A stretch of DNA of 14,184 bases from Pseudomonadota bacterium (GTDB taxonomy: Bacteria > Myxococcota_A > Polyangia > Polyangiales > Polyangiaceae): assembly GCA_023428245.1 (NCBI GenBank), contig JAEYYX010000004.1, forward strand, positions 1 to 14,184, given 5' to 3'. Each line of letters begins with the position of its first letter. Positions within the stretch are counted from its first letter, which is position 1. Shown here in pieces: positions 6,835 to 13,933 of the stretch. The notes beneath the pieces are model-generated. The model was not told where the DNA came from and made no database searches. It was given only the letters and a program-made list of their open reading frames with translations. The position numbers and the translations under genes were made by a program.

Positions 6835-8703
6835 TTATCGTTTCGGTTTTTGGGCGGCGAGTCGACGCTCTTCGAGAGCGAGCCAACGCTCTTCGAGCGC
6901 CTCGAGCTCTTGTTTCTCAGCGCTGAGAGTCTTGACCAAGGCGGCGAAATCTTCAGGCTTTCCGGGCATGGCTTCGGGGTTGGCTAGCTTTTCTTCCAAG
7001 GCGAACACGACTTCGCCTTGAGCTTCGATGCGTTCAAGGAGGCCCGAAAGCTCCTTCTCCTCCGTGTAGGTCAGCTTCTTGACCGCAGGCTGCTCTGGGG
7101 CGGGAGCCGAGCTCTCGACGGATTTTTGGGATTGGACCTGTCGCGCGAGTTCTTTCTTTCGCTCTATGTGGGCGCTGAAGCCGCCTGGCGAAAGGTCCCA
7201 AGCGCCCCGTCCATCGAGGCCAAGAACATGGGTCGCGACCCGATCCAGAAAATACCGATCGTGACTCACGATGAGCGCCGCGCCTGAGAAGTCCATCAAG
7301 AGCTCCTCGAGCGCTCCCAGAGTCATGACATCTAAATCGTTCGTCGGTTCGTCAAGCACGACCACATTGGCCTCTGTGAGCAGAATGCGCGCGAGCGAGG
7401 CCCGCGCCCGTTCTCCTCCCGAGAGCACCGACACTTGTTGGCGAGCGGCCTCTCCCCGAAACCCGAAGCGCTCAAGATAGGAGTATGCGCTCAGATCCTG
7501 GTCCCCGAAGCGGAGCTTCGTGCGCCCGTCCGTGATGGCGTCGAAGACTGTCGCATCTGGGTCGAGGTCCGCCTTCATCTGATCGAGGTAGGCGTAGCGG
7601 ACCGTGGTGCCCTGCCGGATCGTGCCGGACTCAACGGGGCGCTCTCCGAGGAGCGTTCGGATGAGCGTCGTCTTTCCGGAGCCGCTCGGTCCCACGATGC
7701 CGAGGCGCATGCCCTTTTCGAGACGGAACGAGAGGTCACGCACGAGCTCGCGGCCGAGGATCGATAAACAGAGCCCTTCGACCTCGAGAACCATCGAACC
7801 GAGGCGCGACTCTTTGAGCTCGAGGGCGACCCCTTTGGTCTCGATCGGAGCGGGAGCCGCGATCGCTGACTCCGCGCGTTGAATGCGCGCTTTCTGTTTT
7901 CCGGTGCGCGCCTTGGGCTGACGCCGGAGCCACTCGAGCTCACGGCGGAGAAAGTTCTGGCGATTCGCTTCGCGGCTCTGCTCTTGCGCGCGGCGCTCCT
8001 CGCGCGCTTCGAGATACTCTTCCCATCCCCCCTCGTAGGAGAAGAGCTGGCCACCTTCGACCTCGATGGTGCGGCTCACTGTGCGATTCAGAAGGAAGCG
8101 ATCGTGGGTGATGAGGATCAGGCCGCCCTGGTATTCTAGAGTGAGGTACTCCTCGAGCCACTCGATCGCCTCGGCGTCGAGGTGGTTCGTCGGTTCGTCC
8201 AAGATCGCCAGATCGGGCGCCGCGAACAGGACGCGCGCTAGCGCGATGCGTCGCTTCTCTCCGCCGCTCATAGGCCCGACGACTGCATTCGGGTTCGGCA
8301 AGCCAAGACGCGAAAGTAGCTTCAGAGCCAAGAGCTCAAGCGCGTAACCTCCGAGCTCGTCGAATTGGACCGTGGCCTCTGTATCCCCGGGGTGCGCGGC
8401 GACTCGTTTTCGAAAGTGATCCCACTCTGGTCGCCCCCCAAACACGACCTGTTCCGCGGTGGCGTCGGGCGGAAGGGGCGGATCTTGCGCTAAGTATTCG
8501 ATACGCGCGTCGCGGCGCCGATGGATCGTCCCCATATCCGGCTCAGCGACCCCGGCGAGGATGTTCGCGAGTGTGCTCTTGCCGGAGCCGTTCGCGCCCA
8601 CGATCCCGACGCGCTCGCCGCGGCGAACTGTGAGGAAAACGTTGGAGAGCAGTGTGCGAGTGCCGATCCGCTTCGAGATGGCTTGGGCGTCGAGGATCGG
8701 CAT
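6835..8703 (-). CDS. uup: Uup-type ABC-F ATPase
   Basis: Soluble ABC-F ATPase. Members act on ribosomes or nucleic acid; E. coli Uup affects transposon excision, replication-fork tolerance and ribosome function. The 622-aa protein has two ATPase domains and no membrane part. Domain 1 has Walker A GANGSGKST (36-44), signature MSGGE (145-149) and Walker B LAILDEPTNHLD (166-177). The charged inter-domain linker lies at about 235-285. Domain 2 has Walker A GPSGSGKT (338-345), signature LSGGE (427-431) and Walker B VVLDEPTNDLD (448-458). The C-terminal coiled-coil extension (about 545-622, LTYTEEKELSGLLERIEA onward) is the mark of Uup over EttA or YheS. The ATG at 8703 is preceded by AGAGG about 11 bases away. 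It is divergent from cysH. Confidence 0.93.
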   Translation of the reverse strand: MPILDAQAISKRIGTRTLLSNVFLTVRRGERVGIVGANGSGKSTLANILAGVAEPDMGTIHRRRDARIEYLAQDPPLPPDATAEQVVFGGRPEWDHFRKRVAAHPGDTEATVQFDELGGYALELLALKLLSRLGLPNPNAVVGPMSGGEKRRIALARVLFAAPDLAILDEPTNHLDAEAIEWLEEYLTLEYQGGLILITHDRFLLNRTVSRTIEVEGGQLFSYEGGWEEYLEAREERRAQEQSREANRQNFLRRELEWLRRQPKARTGKQKARIQRAESAIAAPAPIETKGVALELKESRLGSMVLEVEGLCLSILGRELVRDLSFRLEKGMRLGIVGPSGSGKTTLIRTLLGERPVESGTIRQGTTVRYAYLDQMKADLDPDATVFDAITDGRTKLRFGDQDLSAYSYLERFGFRGEAARQQVSVLSGGERARASLARILLTEANVVVLDEPTNDLDVMTLGALEELLMDFSGAALIVSHDRYFLDRVATHVLGLDGRGAWDLSPGGFSAHIERKKELARQVQSQKSVESSAPAPEQPAVKKLTYTEEKELSGLLERIEAQGEVVFALEEKLANPEAMPGKPEDFAALVKTLSAEKQELEALEERWLALEERRLAAQKPKR

Positions 8704-8843
8704 GGAGCGACCGGCCTCTTAGCACAGCCCCCCGTAGTCTTTTTGACCCCCCGGTGTGTCACACCCCCTCGGGCCCCGCCGAGCCTTCACCTGTCCTCTT
8801 CCCGGACGTCCCAGGCCGGGGCCCGTCAACATTTACAAGTACA

Positions 8844-8871
8844 TTGAACCAAGTGCACGCCTGCCTAAATA
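8844..8871 (+). promoter_or_regulatory. Candidate cysH promoter
   Basis: A -35-like TTGAAC (8844-8849) is followed after 16 bases by a -10-like TAAATA (8866-8871), in an AT-rich patch that stands out from the GC-rich surroundings. Transcription would start near 8878, immediately before the two palindromes, leaving a leader of about 65 bases. Spacing is slightly short and the hexamers are imperfect, so the assignment is tentative. No strong Shine-Dalgarno precedes the cysH ATG. Confidence 0.4.
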
Positions 8872-8880
8872 TAACAAAAT

Positions 8881-8916
8881 ATTCTCTATAAAGAATGTTT
8901 TATTCTTTTACAGAAT
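8881..8916 (+). promoter_or_regulatory. Two tandem ATTCT-N5/6-AGAAT palindromes, candidate operator of cysH
   Basis: ATTCT (8881-8885) pairs with AGAAT (8892-8896) across 6 bases. ATTCT (8902-8906) pairs with AGAAT (8912-8916) across 5 bases. The two centres are about 20.5 bp apart, two helical turns, so two dimers would bind the same DNA face. Position just downstream of the candidate promoter fits a repressor. Rrf2-family proteins (CymR, IscR-like) control cysteine and sulfur genes in other bacteria and bind AT-rich dyads, but I cannot assign this motif to a known regulator and none is encoded next to cysH. Confidence 0.55.
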
Positions 8917-8944
8917 GAGGCGTGGGGTTTAGATCACTCAAGCC

Positions 8945-9706
8945 ATGAACTCAGAGTTCGCTGCCTTGCACGGCTCCGGTCGTCCTTCCGTCCGTCGCCT
9001 TGCAGTCGCCGAGCCCCCCGAGGACGCCTCCGCGTCCGATCTTGTGGCCTGGGCCTACCGGCTCCACGGCGACAAGTTAGCCCTTTCCTCGAGCTTTGGT
9101 GCGGATGCCGCGCTCATGCTGCACCTTGTGACCTCGGTCATTCCCGACATCAAGGTCATCTTCATCGACACCGGGTACCTCTTCCCCGAGACCTACAAGT
9201 TCGCCGAGGAACTCAAGGAGAGGTTCTCGCTGAACGTCCATGTGTACAGCGCGAAGATGACCGCGGCCCATCAGGAGGCGCTTTACGGTCGGCTCTGGGA
9301 GCAGGGCGACGCTGGAGTGCAACGTTACCTGAAGATGAATAAGGTCGAGCCGATGCGCCGCGCTCTCGACGAGCTCGGAATCACCGGTTGGATCGCTGGC
9401 CTCCGAGCGAACCAGACTGAGCATCGCCAGGCCCTCGGCCGCGTCACCGATCAAGATGGTCGCATGAAGGTCCACCCGATCCTGCACTGGACGAAGGCGG
9501 ACGTAGAAAACTACTTCCAGGAGCACAAGCTCCCGCGCCACCCTCTGTTCCACGAAGGCTACCGGAGCATCGGCGACGTCCACTCGACGATCCCCGTTGG
9601 ACCCGATGACGACGATCGGGCGGGGCGATTTCTCGGCGCAAAGAAGGAGTGCGGTTTGCACCTTTCCGCCGAAGAGAACACGAGCCTGAGCGCTTCGGGC
9701 CTTTGA
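8945..9706 (+). CDS. cysH: Phosphoadenylyl-sulfate (PAPS) reductase
   Basis: Reduces PAPS to sulfite and adenosine 3',5'-bisphosphate using thioredoxin or glutaredoxin, in assimilatory sulfate reduction in the cytoplasm. The 253-aa protein has the PP-loop-like nucleotide motif SSSFGAD (48-54), IDTGYLFPET (74-83), KVEPMRRAL (133-141), GLRANQTEHR (152-161) and GYRSIGDVHST (205-215). The C-terminal ECGLH contains catalytic C236. Where APS reductases carry a CC pair before the KVEP motif, this protein has YLKMN, and no second CC pair exists. The [4Fe-4S] cluster ligands are therefore missing, which points to PAPS rather than APS as substrate and implies an APS kinase elsewhere in the genome. It is a single gene in this window, convergent with marR (18-bp gap) and preceded by a likely operator. 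Confidence 0.94.
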   Translation: MNSEFAALHGSGRPSVRRLAVAEPPEDASASDLVAWAYRLHGDKLALSSSFGADAALMLHLVTSVIPDIKVIFIDTGYLFPETYKFAEELKERFSLNVHVYSAKMTAAHQEALYGRLWEQGDAGVQRYLKMNKVEPMRRALDELGITGWIAGLRANQTEHRQALGRVTDQDGRMKVHPILHWTKADVENYFQEHKLPRHPLFHEGYRSIGDVHSTIPVGPDDDDRAGRFLGAKKECGLHLSAEENTSLSASGL

Positions 9707-9724
9707 TAATGTCCTAAGCGTAGG

Positions 9725-10189
9725 TTAGGGCTCGAGCTGTTGTTCGAGATGCGCCCTGAGGGCCGAGAGCACGCGGGCGGTAGCCTCAATGTCGGCGTGG
9801 TCGGTGTCCGAGAGGAGCGCCTCGACCGCGCACTCGACGGTACCCGGAGTGCTGCAATCGAGCGCGCGCCCTGCGTCGGTCAGGCCGAGCCAGGTCCGCC
9901 TTTGGTCTTTCTGATCGCGTTTGCGTTCGATGAGTCCCTTGGCCTCGAGGCGCGCGAGGCTCGCGGAAATGGTGCCGGGGTCCAGGTGGAGCAAGGAGGC
10001 GAGTTGTCCGGCGGGGACCCCGGGGAACTTTCCAACGCAGCGAATGATGAGTCGCTGCTGCGCTGTGACGCCGAGCTTCTTCGCCATCTGCCCAGAGAGC
10101 TGTTCGAGGGCATGGTTGAGCGCCCAGAGGCGCTCGAGAAAGGCGAGGGCGGGTCCGAGGGACTCGGTGGCGTCAGGGCGGGAGCTCAT
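9725..10189 (-). CDS. MarR-family winged-helix transcriptional regulator
   Basis: 154-aa DNA-binding protein, expected to be a dimer. An N-terminal helix (about 10-38) would dimerise. The winged helix runs from about residue 42 (VTAQQRLIIRCVGKFPG), with the recognition helix in LHLDPGTISASLARLEAKGL (68-87) and the wing at RKRDQKDQRRTWLGLTDAG (89-107). The C-terminal helices complete the dimer interface. Three Cys (51, 112, 120) are present but not at the N-terminal OhrR redox position, so a peroxide-sensor role is not supported. The ATG at 10189 overlaps the otsB stop as ATGA, so it is the last gene of the trehalose unit and its translation is probably coupled. It may autoregulate the operon; the ligand is unknown. 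It ends 18 bp from the cysH end, tail to tail. Confidence 0.9.
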   Translation of the reverse strand: MSSRPDATESLGPALAFLERLWALNHALEQLSGQMAKKLGVTAQQRLIIRCVGKFPGVPAGQLASLLHLDPGTISASLARLEAKGLIERKRDQKDQRRTWLGLTDAGRALDCSTPGTVECAVEALLSDTDHADIEATARVLSALRAHLEQQLEP

Positions 10190-10944
10190 GGTCCGGCCGC
10201 CTTATCTCCAAGGTCGAGCAACTTTGCGAGGAGCGTGTCGATCGCGCCTTGATCCTGCAGATAATAGTCGGCCGCCGAGGAGCGGGAGGGGCCGACCCGA
10301 AGCTTGATCAGTGCCGGTAGGTCGGTGAGACGGAATACGTCCTCGTCTGTTACGTCATCCCCGACGTACAAACAAGCGCGGGCCCGCTCCGCCTTGCAGA
10401 GGGCCTTGAGAGCATCGCCTTTATGAGGCGCGCCCTCGGGCACTACGTTGAGCACGAGCTTGCCCGCCACCAAGCGCACGTCGAGGGGCAAGGCTTCGAT
10501 CGCTTTCTTGACCTTCTGACGTGAGCTTCGCTTATTGGGTGAGCGTCGATAGTGGATCGCGAGCGAATACTTTTTGTCTTCGATGTCGACGCCGACCAGG
10601 CCATCGAGGTCGCGCCTGAGAGTCCGGAGTGCCTCTTGCATATCCCGTCGGTACTTGGCTTGGTCCGGGCTGGGCTCGAGCCCATGGTTGCCGATGACGT
10701 ACTTGACGCGCGCTCCCCGAAGGCGCGGCCTGAGGTCGGCGAGGCCGCGACCAGAGATCACCGCGCAGGGAAATTTCCGACACAGCGCCGCGAAGGAAGC
10801 GGCCGTTTCCGGGCGCATTTGAGCCTGGTCCCGGTGACTGACGATCGGGGCCAGAGTGCCGTCAAAATCGAAGGCAAGGAGAACTCTCCGTTTCGAGAGC
10901 GTGCTGAGGATCTCGCTGTGGTCGCGGTGAAAGAGGTGCTTCAT
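10186..10944 (-). CDS. otsB: Trehalose-6-phosphate phosphatase
   Basis: HAD-superfamily phosphatase that converts trehalose-6-phosphate to trehalose. The 252-aa protein has HAD motif I DFDGT (D26 nucleophile, D28 acid/base), motif II SGR (64-66), a conserved K175 in EGAPHKGDAL, and motif IV GDDVTDEDVF (195-204). The alpha/beta cap lies at about 105-185. Length agrees with bacterial OtsB. The frame is open much further upstream (to 11301), but that stretch is antisense-like, Arg-rich and inside otsA. The ATG at 10944 forms an ATGA overlap with the otsA stop and immediately precedes conserved sequence, so it is the start. It lies directly after the synthase and is coupled to it and to marR. Confidence 0.95.
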   Translation of the reverse strand: MKHLFHRDHSEILSTLSKRRVLLAFDFDGTLAPIVSHRDQAQMRPETAASFAALCRKFPCAVISGRGLADLRPRLRGARVKYVIGNHGLEPSPDQAKYRRDMQEALRTLRRDLDGLVGVDIEDKKYSLAIHYRRSPNKRSSRQKVKKAIEALPLDVRLVAGKLVLNVVPEGAPHKGDALKALCKAERARACLYVGDDVTDEDVFRLTDLPALIKLRVGPSRSSAADYYLQDQGAIDTLLAKLLDLGDKAAGP

Positions 10945-13160
10945 GAGGCTAGGGCGCGAGTCGTGGAGGACACGAGCTGATCGTTCATGCGCTCTTTGCG
11001 ACGGAGCTCGGCGGCGTCGACCAACATGCGCCCTGCCCAGCGACAAACATTGAATTCGGAGACGATCTTCCGCATCGACTGCATCCGAGCTCGCTGTTCG
11101 TCGGGGGTCATCTGGAGGGCCGTCGCGAGCGCGTCCCCTGCCTGTCGGAAGTCGTAAGGATTCACGATCAGGGCTTCGGTCAGATCCCTCGCCGCGCCTG
11201 TAAATTGACTGAGAACGAGGACTCCTTGTTCGTCGTCGCGAGCTGCTACGAACTCCTTGGCGACGAGGTTCATGCCGTCGTGGAGGCTGCTCACGTAACA
11301 AAGGTCAGCCGCGCGGTAGAACCTGAACACCGTGGCTGGTTCGTGGTGAGAGCGGAGCAAAATGATAGGTCTGTAGGTTCCTTCCGACCACTTGGCGTTG
11401 ATCTCTTGGGCGAGAGCCTCCACGCGCTCATTGAGCTCGCGATAGCGAGCGATCTTGGTGCGGCTCGGCGCAGCAAGCTGCACGAACGTGAAGTTCCCGC
11501 GGAACTCGGGATGGTGCGTGAGGAGTTCATCGACAGCCTGCAGGCGCTCTTCAATGCCCTTCGTGTAGTCAAGCCGATCGATCCCCACACCGAGCCGTGT
11601 GTCGGGGCTGAGGCCGAGCTCTTCTCGCACAGGGCCGCGCACTTCCGCGGCTTTCGGCACGTCGTCGAGCCAATGTACCGGCCATTCGATGGAGATCGGG
11701 TACGGGCGAACCAGGGTCTTCTGGGTCCCTTGGATCACGGCGTTATCTTCTCGATCAATGCGGCTTTCAAGGAATGCGCCGACCGAGTCGATGAAGTTGT
11801 TGCAGTGCTGCTGGGTGTGGAAGCCGACGACGCTCGAGCCGAGCAGTCCTGTGATGAGCTCTTCGTGCCACGGACAAATGCCGATGCGCTCAGCGTTCGG
11901 CCAGGGGATGTGCCAGAAGGTGATGATCGTGGCCCGGGGGAGCTTCTGACGGATCATCGCAGGAGCGAGAGCGAAATGGTAATCCTGGACGAGGATGATC
12001 GGATCGTCTGAGTCAACCTCTTCGCAGACGGCGTCGGCGAACTTCTGGTTCACGCGGACGTAGTGAGCGTAGTCCTCGGCGCGGAAGACGGGTCTGGTGT
12101 GGGCGACGTGGCAGAGGGGCCACAGACCCTCGTTCGAGAAGCCGTAGTAATAGCCATTTTCCTCTTCGTCGGTCAGCCAGACGCGCCGCACCATGTAGGA
12201 CTCTTCGCCCGGCGGCACGAGCACCCTGTCGTTTCCGTCCACGGTCTCCCGATCGGCGCTTCCAGCTCCGTGGGCGACCCAGACGCCGGAGCATGCTTTC
12301 ATCACAGGTTCGAGAGCTGTGACCAAGCCGCTCGCCGGATGCACGACGTGGACACCATCGGGACCGTTTTCGTGGATGTAGGGTTCCCGGTTTGCCAAGA
12401 TGACGATGCGCTCACCGTGGAGGTGCTCGGTGAGAGTCGCGCGTAGGCGCTCAGGTCCCCAGAGGCCGCCCTTGTCCCGTTCGCGCTCGCTCACGATCCG
12501 CTCGGCAAGCGAGTGCACGTCGCGCAATAGCGGCTGAAATGCTGGGAGGGGCGTTCCACTCAGGGACTCGCGCAAGAGCCCAATCCAGCGCTGAAAGGCC
12601 TCTCGTGTCACGAGCAGGCTCACCCAAAGTGTGGCTACGGAGAGCACAGCGAAGAGCGTGAAGAAGAGGAGCCGCAGAGTACCAATGCGGTCACGGAGGA
12701 AGCTCACGTCTTCGGCGAGGGCGAGGGTGACGGGTGCGTCAGTTCCCGTCGTGACCCGAGTGGCGGCGACGTGGGTCCACTGGCTGCCGCTTTTGTCGAG
12801 GAGCGTCCAGGGTAAGGTCGACTCGATAGCACTCGAACCCGCCAGGGTGAGGGAGCAGGGGATCCCCTCGGGAAAGGAACCGACTCGGGCGAGAACTTCT
12901 CCGGACGAAGAGCACAGGAGGCCACCGATGGAGTTTGAACTTTGTGGGTCCGTGCCGAGCGCGCGGGCGAGGTGAGCTCTGGGGTCGCTCGAGTTCTTGT
13001 CGAGAGAGCTCCCAGCGGTGCGGAGCAAAAGGGCCGAGCGGCGTGCGAGATCCTGCTCGAACCAAGTGGTGACGACGCGGGAGGCGACGAAATGGGCTAG
13101 AAAGCTCAGGAGAGCGAGACCAGCCAGAAGTCCGATGAGGAAACGTTTGGCAGGGCGCAT
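10941..13160 (-). CDS. otsA: Membrane-anchored trehalose-6-phosphate synthase (GT20) with sensor-like N-terminus
   Basis: Transfers glucose from UDP- (or other NDP-) glucose to glucose-6-phosphate. The 739-aa protein is far longer than E. coli OtsA (about 470). N-terminal part: TM1 about residues 6-26, an extracytoplasmic region about 27-160 with two Cys (83, 102) that may form a disulphide, TM2 about 161-184, then a HAMP-like helical linker to about 235. GT20 domain, from about 248: ILANREPY (R258), LVQDYHFAL, FWHIPWPNAERIG, GVGIDRLDYTKG (R529, K534) and HDGMNLVAKEF (D628, E636), matching the UDP-sugar and phosphate-binding residues of OtsA. The ATG at 13160, with AGGGG 7 bases before it, is preferred over an in-frame TTG at 13196. 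The stop overlaps the otsB start (ATGA). Acceptor specificity is inferred from the adjacent otsB. Confidence 0.93.
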   Translation of the reverse strand: MRPAKRFLIGLLAGLALLSFLAHFVASRVVTTWFEQDLARRSALLLRTAGSSLDKNSSDPRAHLARALGTDPQSSNSIGGLLCSSSGEVLARVGSFPEGIPCSLTLAGSSAIESTLPWTLLDKSGSQWTHVAATRVTTGTDAPVTLALAEDVSFLRDRIGTLRLLFFTLFAVLSVATLWVSLLVTREAFQRWIGLLRESLSGTPLPAFQPLLRDVHSLAERIVSERERDKGGLWGPERLRATLTEHLHGERIVILANREPYIHENGPDGVHVVHPASGLVTALEPVMKACSGVWVAHGAGSADRETVDGNDRVLVPPGEESYMVRRVWLTDEEENGYYYGFSNEGLWPLCHVAHTRPVFRAEDYAHYVRVNQKFADAVCEEVDSDDPIILVQDYHFALAPAMIRQKLPRATIITFWHIPWPNAERIGICPWHEELITGLLGSSVVGFHTQQHCNNFIDSVGAFLESRIDREDNAVIQGTQKTLVRPYPISIEWPVHWLDDVPKAAEVRGPVREELGLSPDTRLGVGIDRLDYTKGIEERLQAVDELLTHHPEFRGNFTFVQLAAPSRTKIARYRELNERVEALAQEINAKWSEGTYRPIILLRSHHEPATVFRFYRAADLCYVSSLHDGMNLVAKEFVAARDDEQGVLVLSQFTGAARDLTEALIVNPYDFRQAGDALATALQMTPDEQRARMQSMRKIVSEFNVCRWAGRMLVDAAELRRKERMNDQLVSSTTRALAS

Positions 13161-13184
13161 GTCAGGACCCCTACCACAAAATGC

Positions 13185-13196
13185 TTGGATATCCAA
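13185..13196. promoter_or_regulatory. Perfect 12-bp palindrome upstream of otsA
   Basis: TTGGATATCCAA reads the same on both strands and lies 25 bp before the otsA start, in the 59-bp gap after the FMN reductase gene. Size and symmetry suit an operator for a MarR-type dimer, and a marR gene ends the same operon. I found no second clear copy in the window. It also contains the TTG that would start the longer otsA reading. Confidence 0.4.
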
Positions 13197-13207
13197 CGAA
13201 TGGACGG

Positions 13208-13220
13208 GAGCCCCGGGCTC
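13208..13220 (-). other. GC inverted repeat at the 3' end of the FMN reductase gene
   Basis: GAGCCC-C-GGGCTC is a perfect 6-bp dyad with one central base, running from the last base of the FMN reductase stop codon into the gap before otsA. A one-base loop cannot form as RNA, so a hairpin would lose its innermost pair or pairs. No T-tract follows, so strong termination is unlikely. It could protect the upstream mRNA segment or set the ratio of the upstream gene to otsA. Confidence 0.4.
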
Positions 13221-13792
13221 TAACGGACCTGACGGAGCACGAAGGCGGCGAAGCCGCTCATGAACTCATCGAGGGATTTTTCGATCCGCTCGTCCTTCAG
13301 CTCGCCGGACTCTGTGAAGACTTGATGAGCGGAGCCGACGAGGAGCCTCGGACCGAACCAGGGAACGGTTCCGAGCGTGCGCAGCACCGGCAACCAGGCC
13401 TCTTGGGCGAGTTCTGTCCCCATGCGGCTCAAACTCGCGCCCATGATCGCGACCGGTTTTCCTCCAAAGACGCGAGGAATGTCCGCGCCTGGTCGAGACA
13501 GCCAATCGATAGCGTTCTTGAGCACGCCCGGCAGGGAGTGATTGTATTCTGGCGTGACGAGCAGCAAGCCATCCGCTCCTGCGATGCGCTCTTTGAGTGC
13601 ACGCGCCGCGTCAGGGAGCCCATGTTCCGCCTCGAAATCGCCGTTATAGAGGGGGATATCTTGGATCGACGCGGGTTCGACGCGGATCGTGCCGGGCGCT
13701 CTTTGGACGGCTGCGTGGAGGAGCGCTGTATTATAAGAGCTGCGCCTCAAGCTGCCGGAGATCGCGATGATGGTGGGAATTCGGTTTGCCAC
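13220..13792 (-). CDS. NADPH-dependent FMN reductase-family flavoprotein
   Basis: 190-aa flavodoxin-fold oxidoreductase of the FMN_red family, which includes ChrR/YieF quinone and chromate reductases and azoreductases. The FMN phosphate loop is GSLRRSSYN (13-21); the second flavin motif PEYNHSLPGVLKNAIDWLSR (81-100) and the GASLSRMGT segment (118-126) are intact. The enzyme is cytoplasmic, using NAD(P)H to reduce FMN, quinones or similar acceptors; the natural substrate cannot be told. The start is GTG at 13792 with GAGG 9 bases upstream; no alternative ATG fits before the conserved IIAISGS strand. It precedes otsA by 59 bp on the same strand and may be the first gene of the stress-related trehalose unit, though a link to trehalose chemistry is not evident. 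Confidence 0.9.
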   Translation of the reverse strand: MANRIPTIIAISGSLRRSSYNTALLHAAVQRAPGTIRVEPASIQDIPLYNGDFEAEHGLPDAARALKERIAGADGLLLVTPEYNHSLPGVLKNAIDWLSRPGADIPRVFGGKPVAIMGASLSRMGTELAQEAWLPVLRTLGTVPWFGPRLLVGSAHQVFTESGELKDERIEKSLDEFMSGFAAFVLRQVR

Positions 13793-13933
13793 TGCTGGTT
13801 GCCTCGTCTTCTGAGGGTTAGTGCGCAGAGCGAGAGAAGTCCAACCGACGAGCGTGGGCGCGTGGAGTGCGTGGAACGGATCGAGGGCGGCCCCTTTCGC
13901 ACTCTGCCGTTTTCAGTAAGCAAAATGTAAACC

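Larger units (their letters stand above)
8704..8944. promoter_or_regulatory. Divergent uup / cysH intergenic region
   Basis: 241 bases without a gene. The half near uup is GC-rich and contains the perfect inverted repeat GGTGTG-T-CACACC (8753-8765) 50 bp before the uup start, a plausible operator or protein-binding site. The half near cysH (from about 8828) turns sharply AT-rich, unlike the rest of the window, and holds a promoter-like pair and two tandem palindromes, entered separately. No RNA gene was recognised. Confidence 0.6.

Noticed and set aside
9725..10189. OhrR-type peroxide sensor
   Set aside because: The cysteines are at 51, 112 and 120, not at the N-terminal reactive position of OhrR, and no ohr gene is adjacent.
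10945..11301. 119-residue N-terminal extension of otsB
   Set aside because: The extension is Arg-rich, lies wholly inside the certain otsA coding sequence in another frame, and the ATG at 10944 gives the expected OtsB length and an ATGA overlap.
13161..13196. Longer otsA starting at TTG 13196
   Set aside because: Adds 12 residues without family features before the basic n-region; the ATG at 13160 has a good Shine-Dalgarno, and the TTG lies inside a palindrome.
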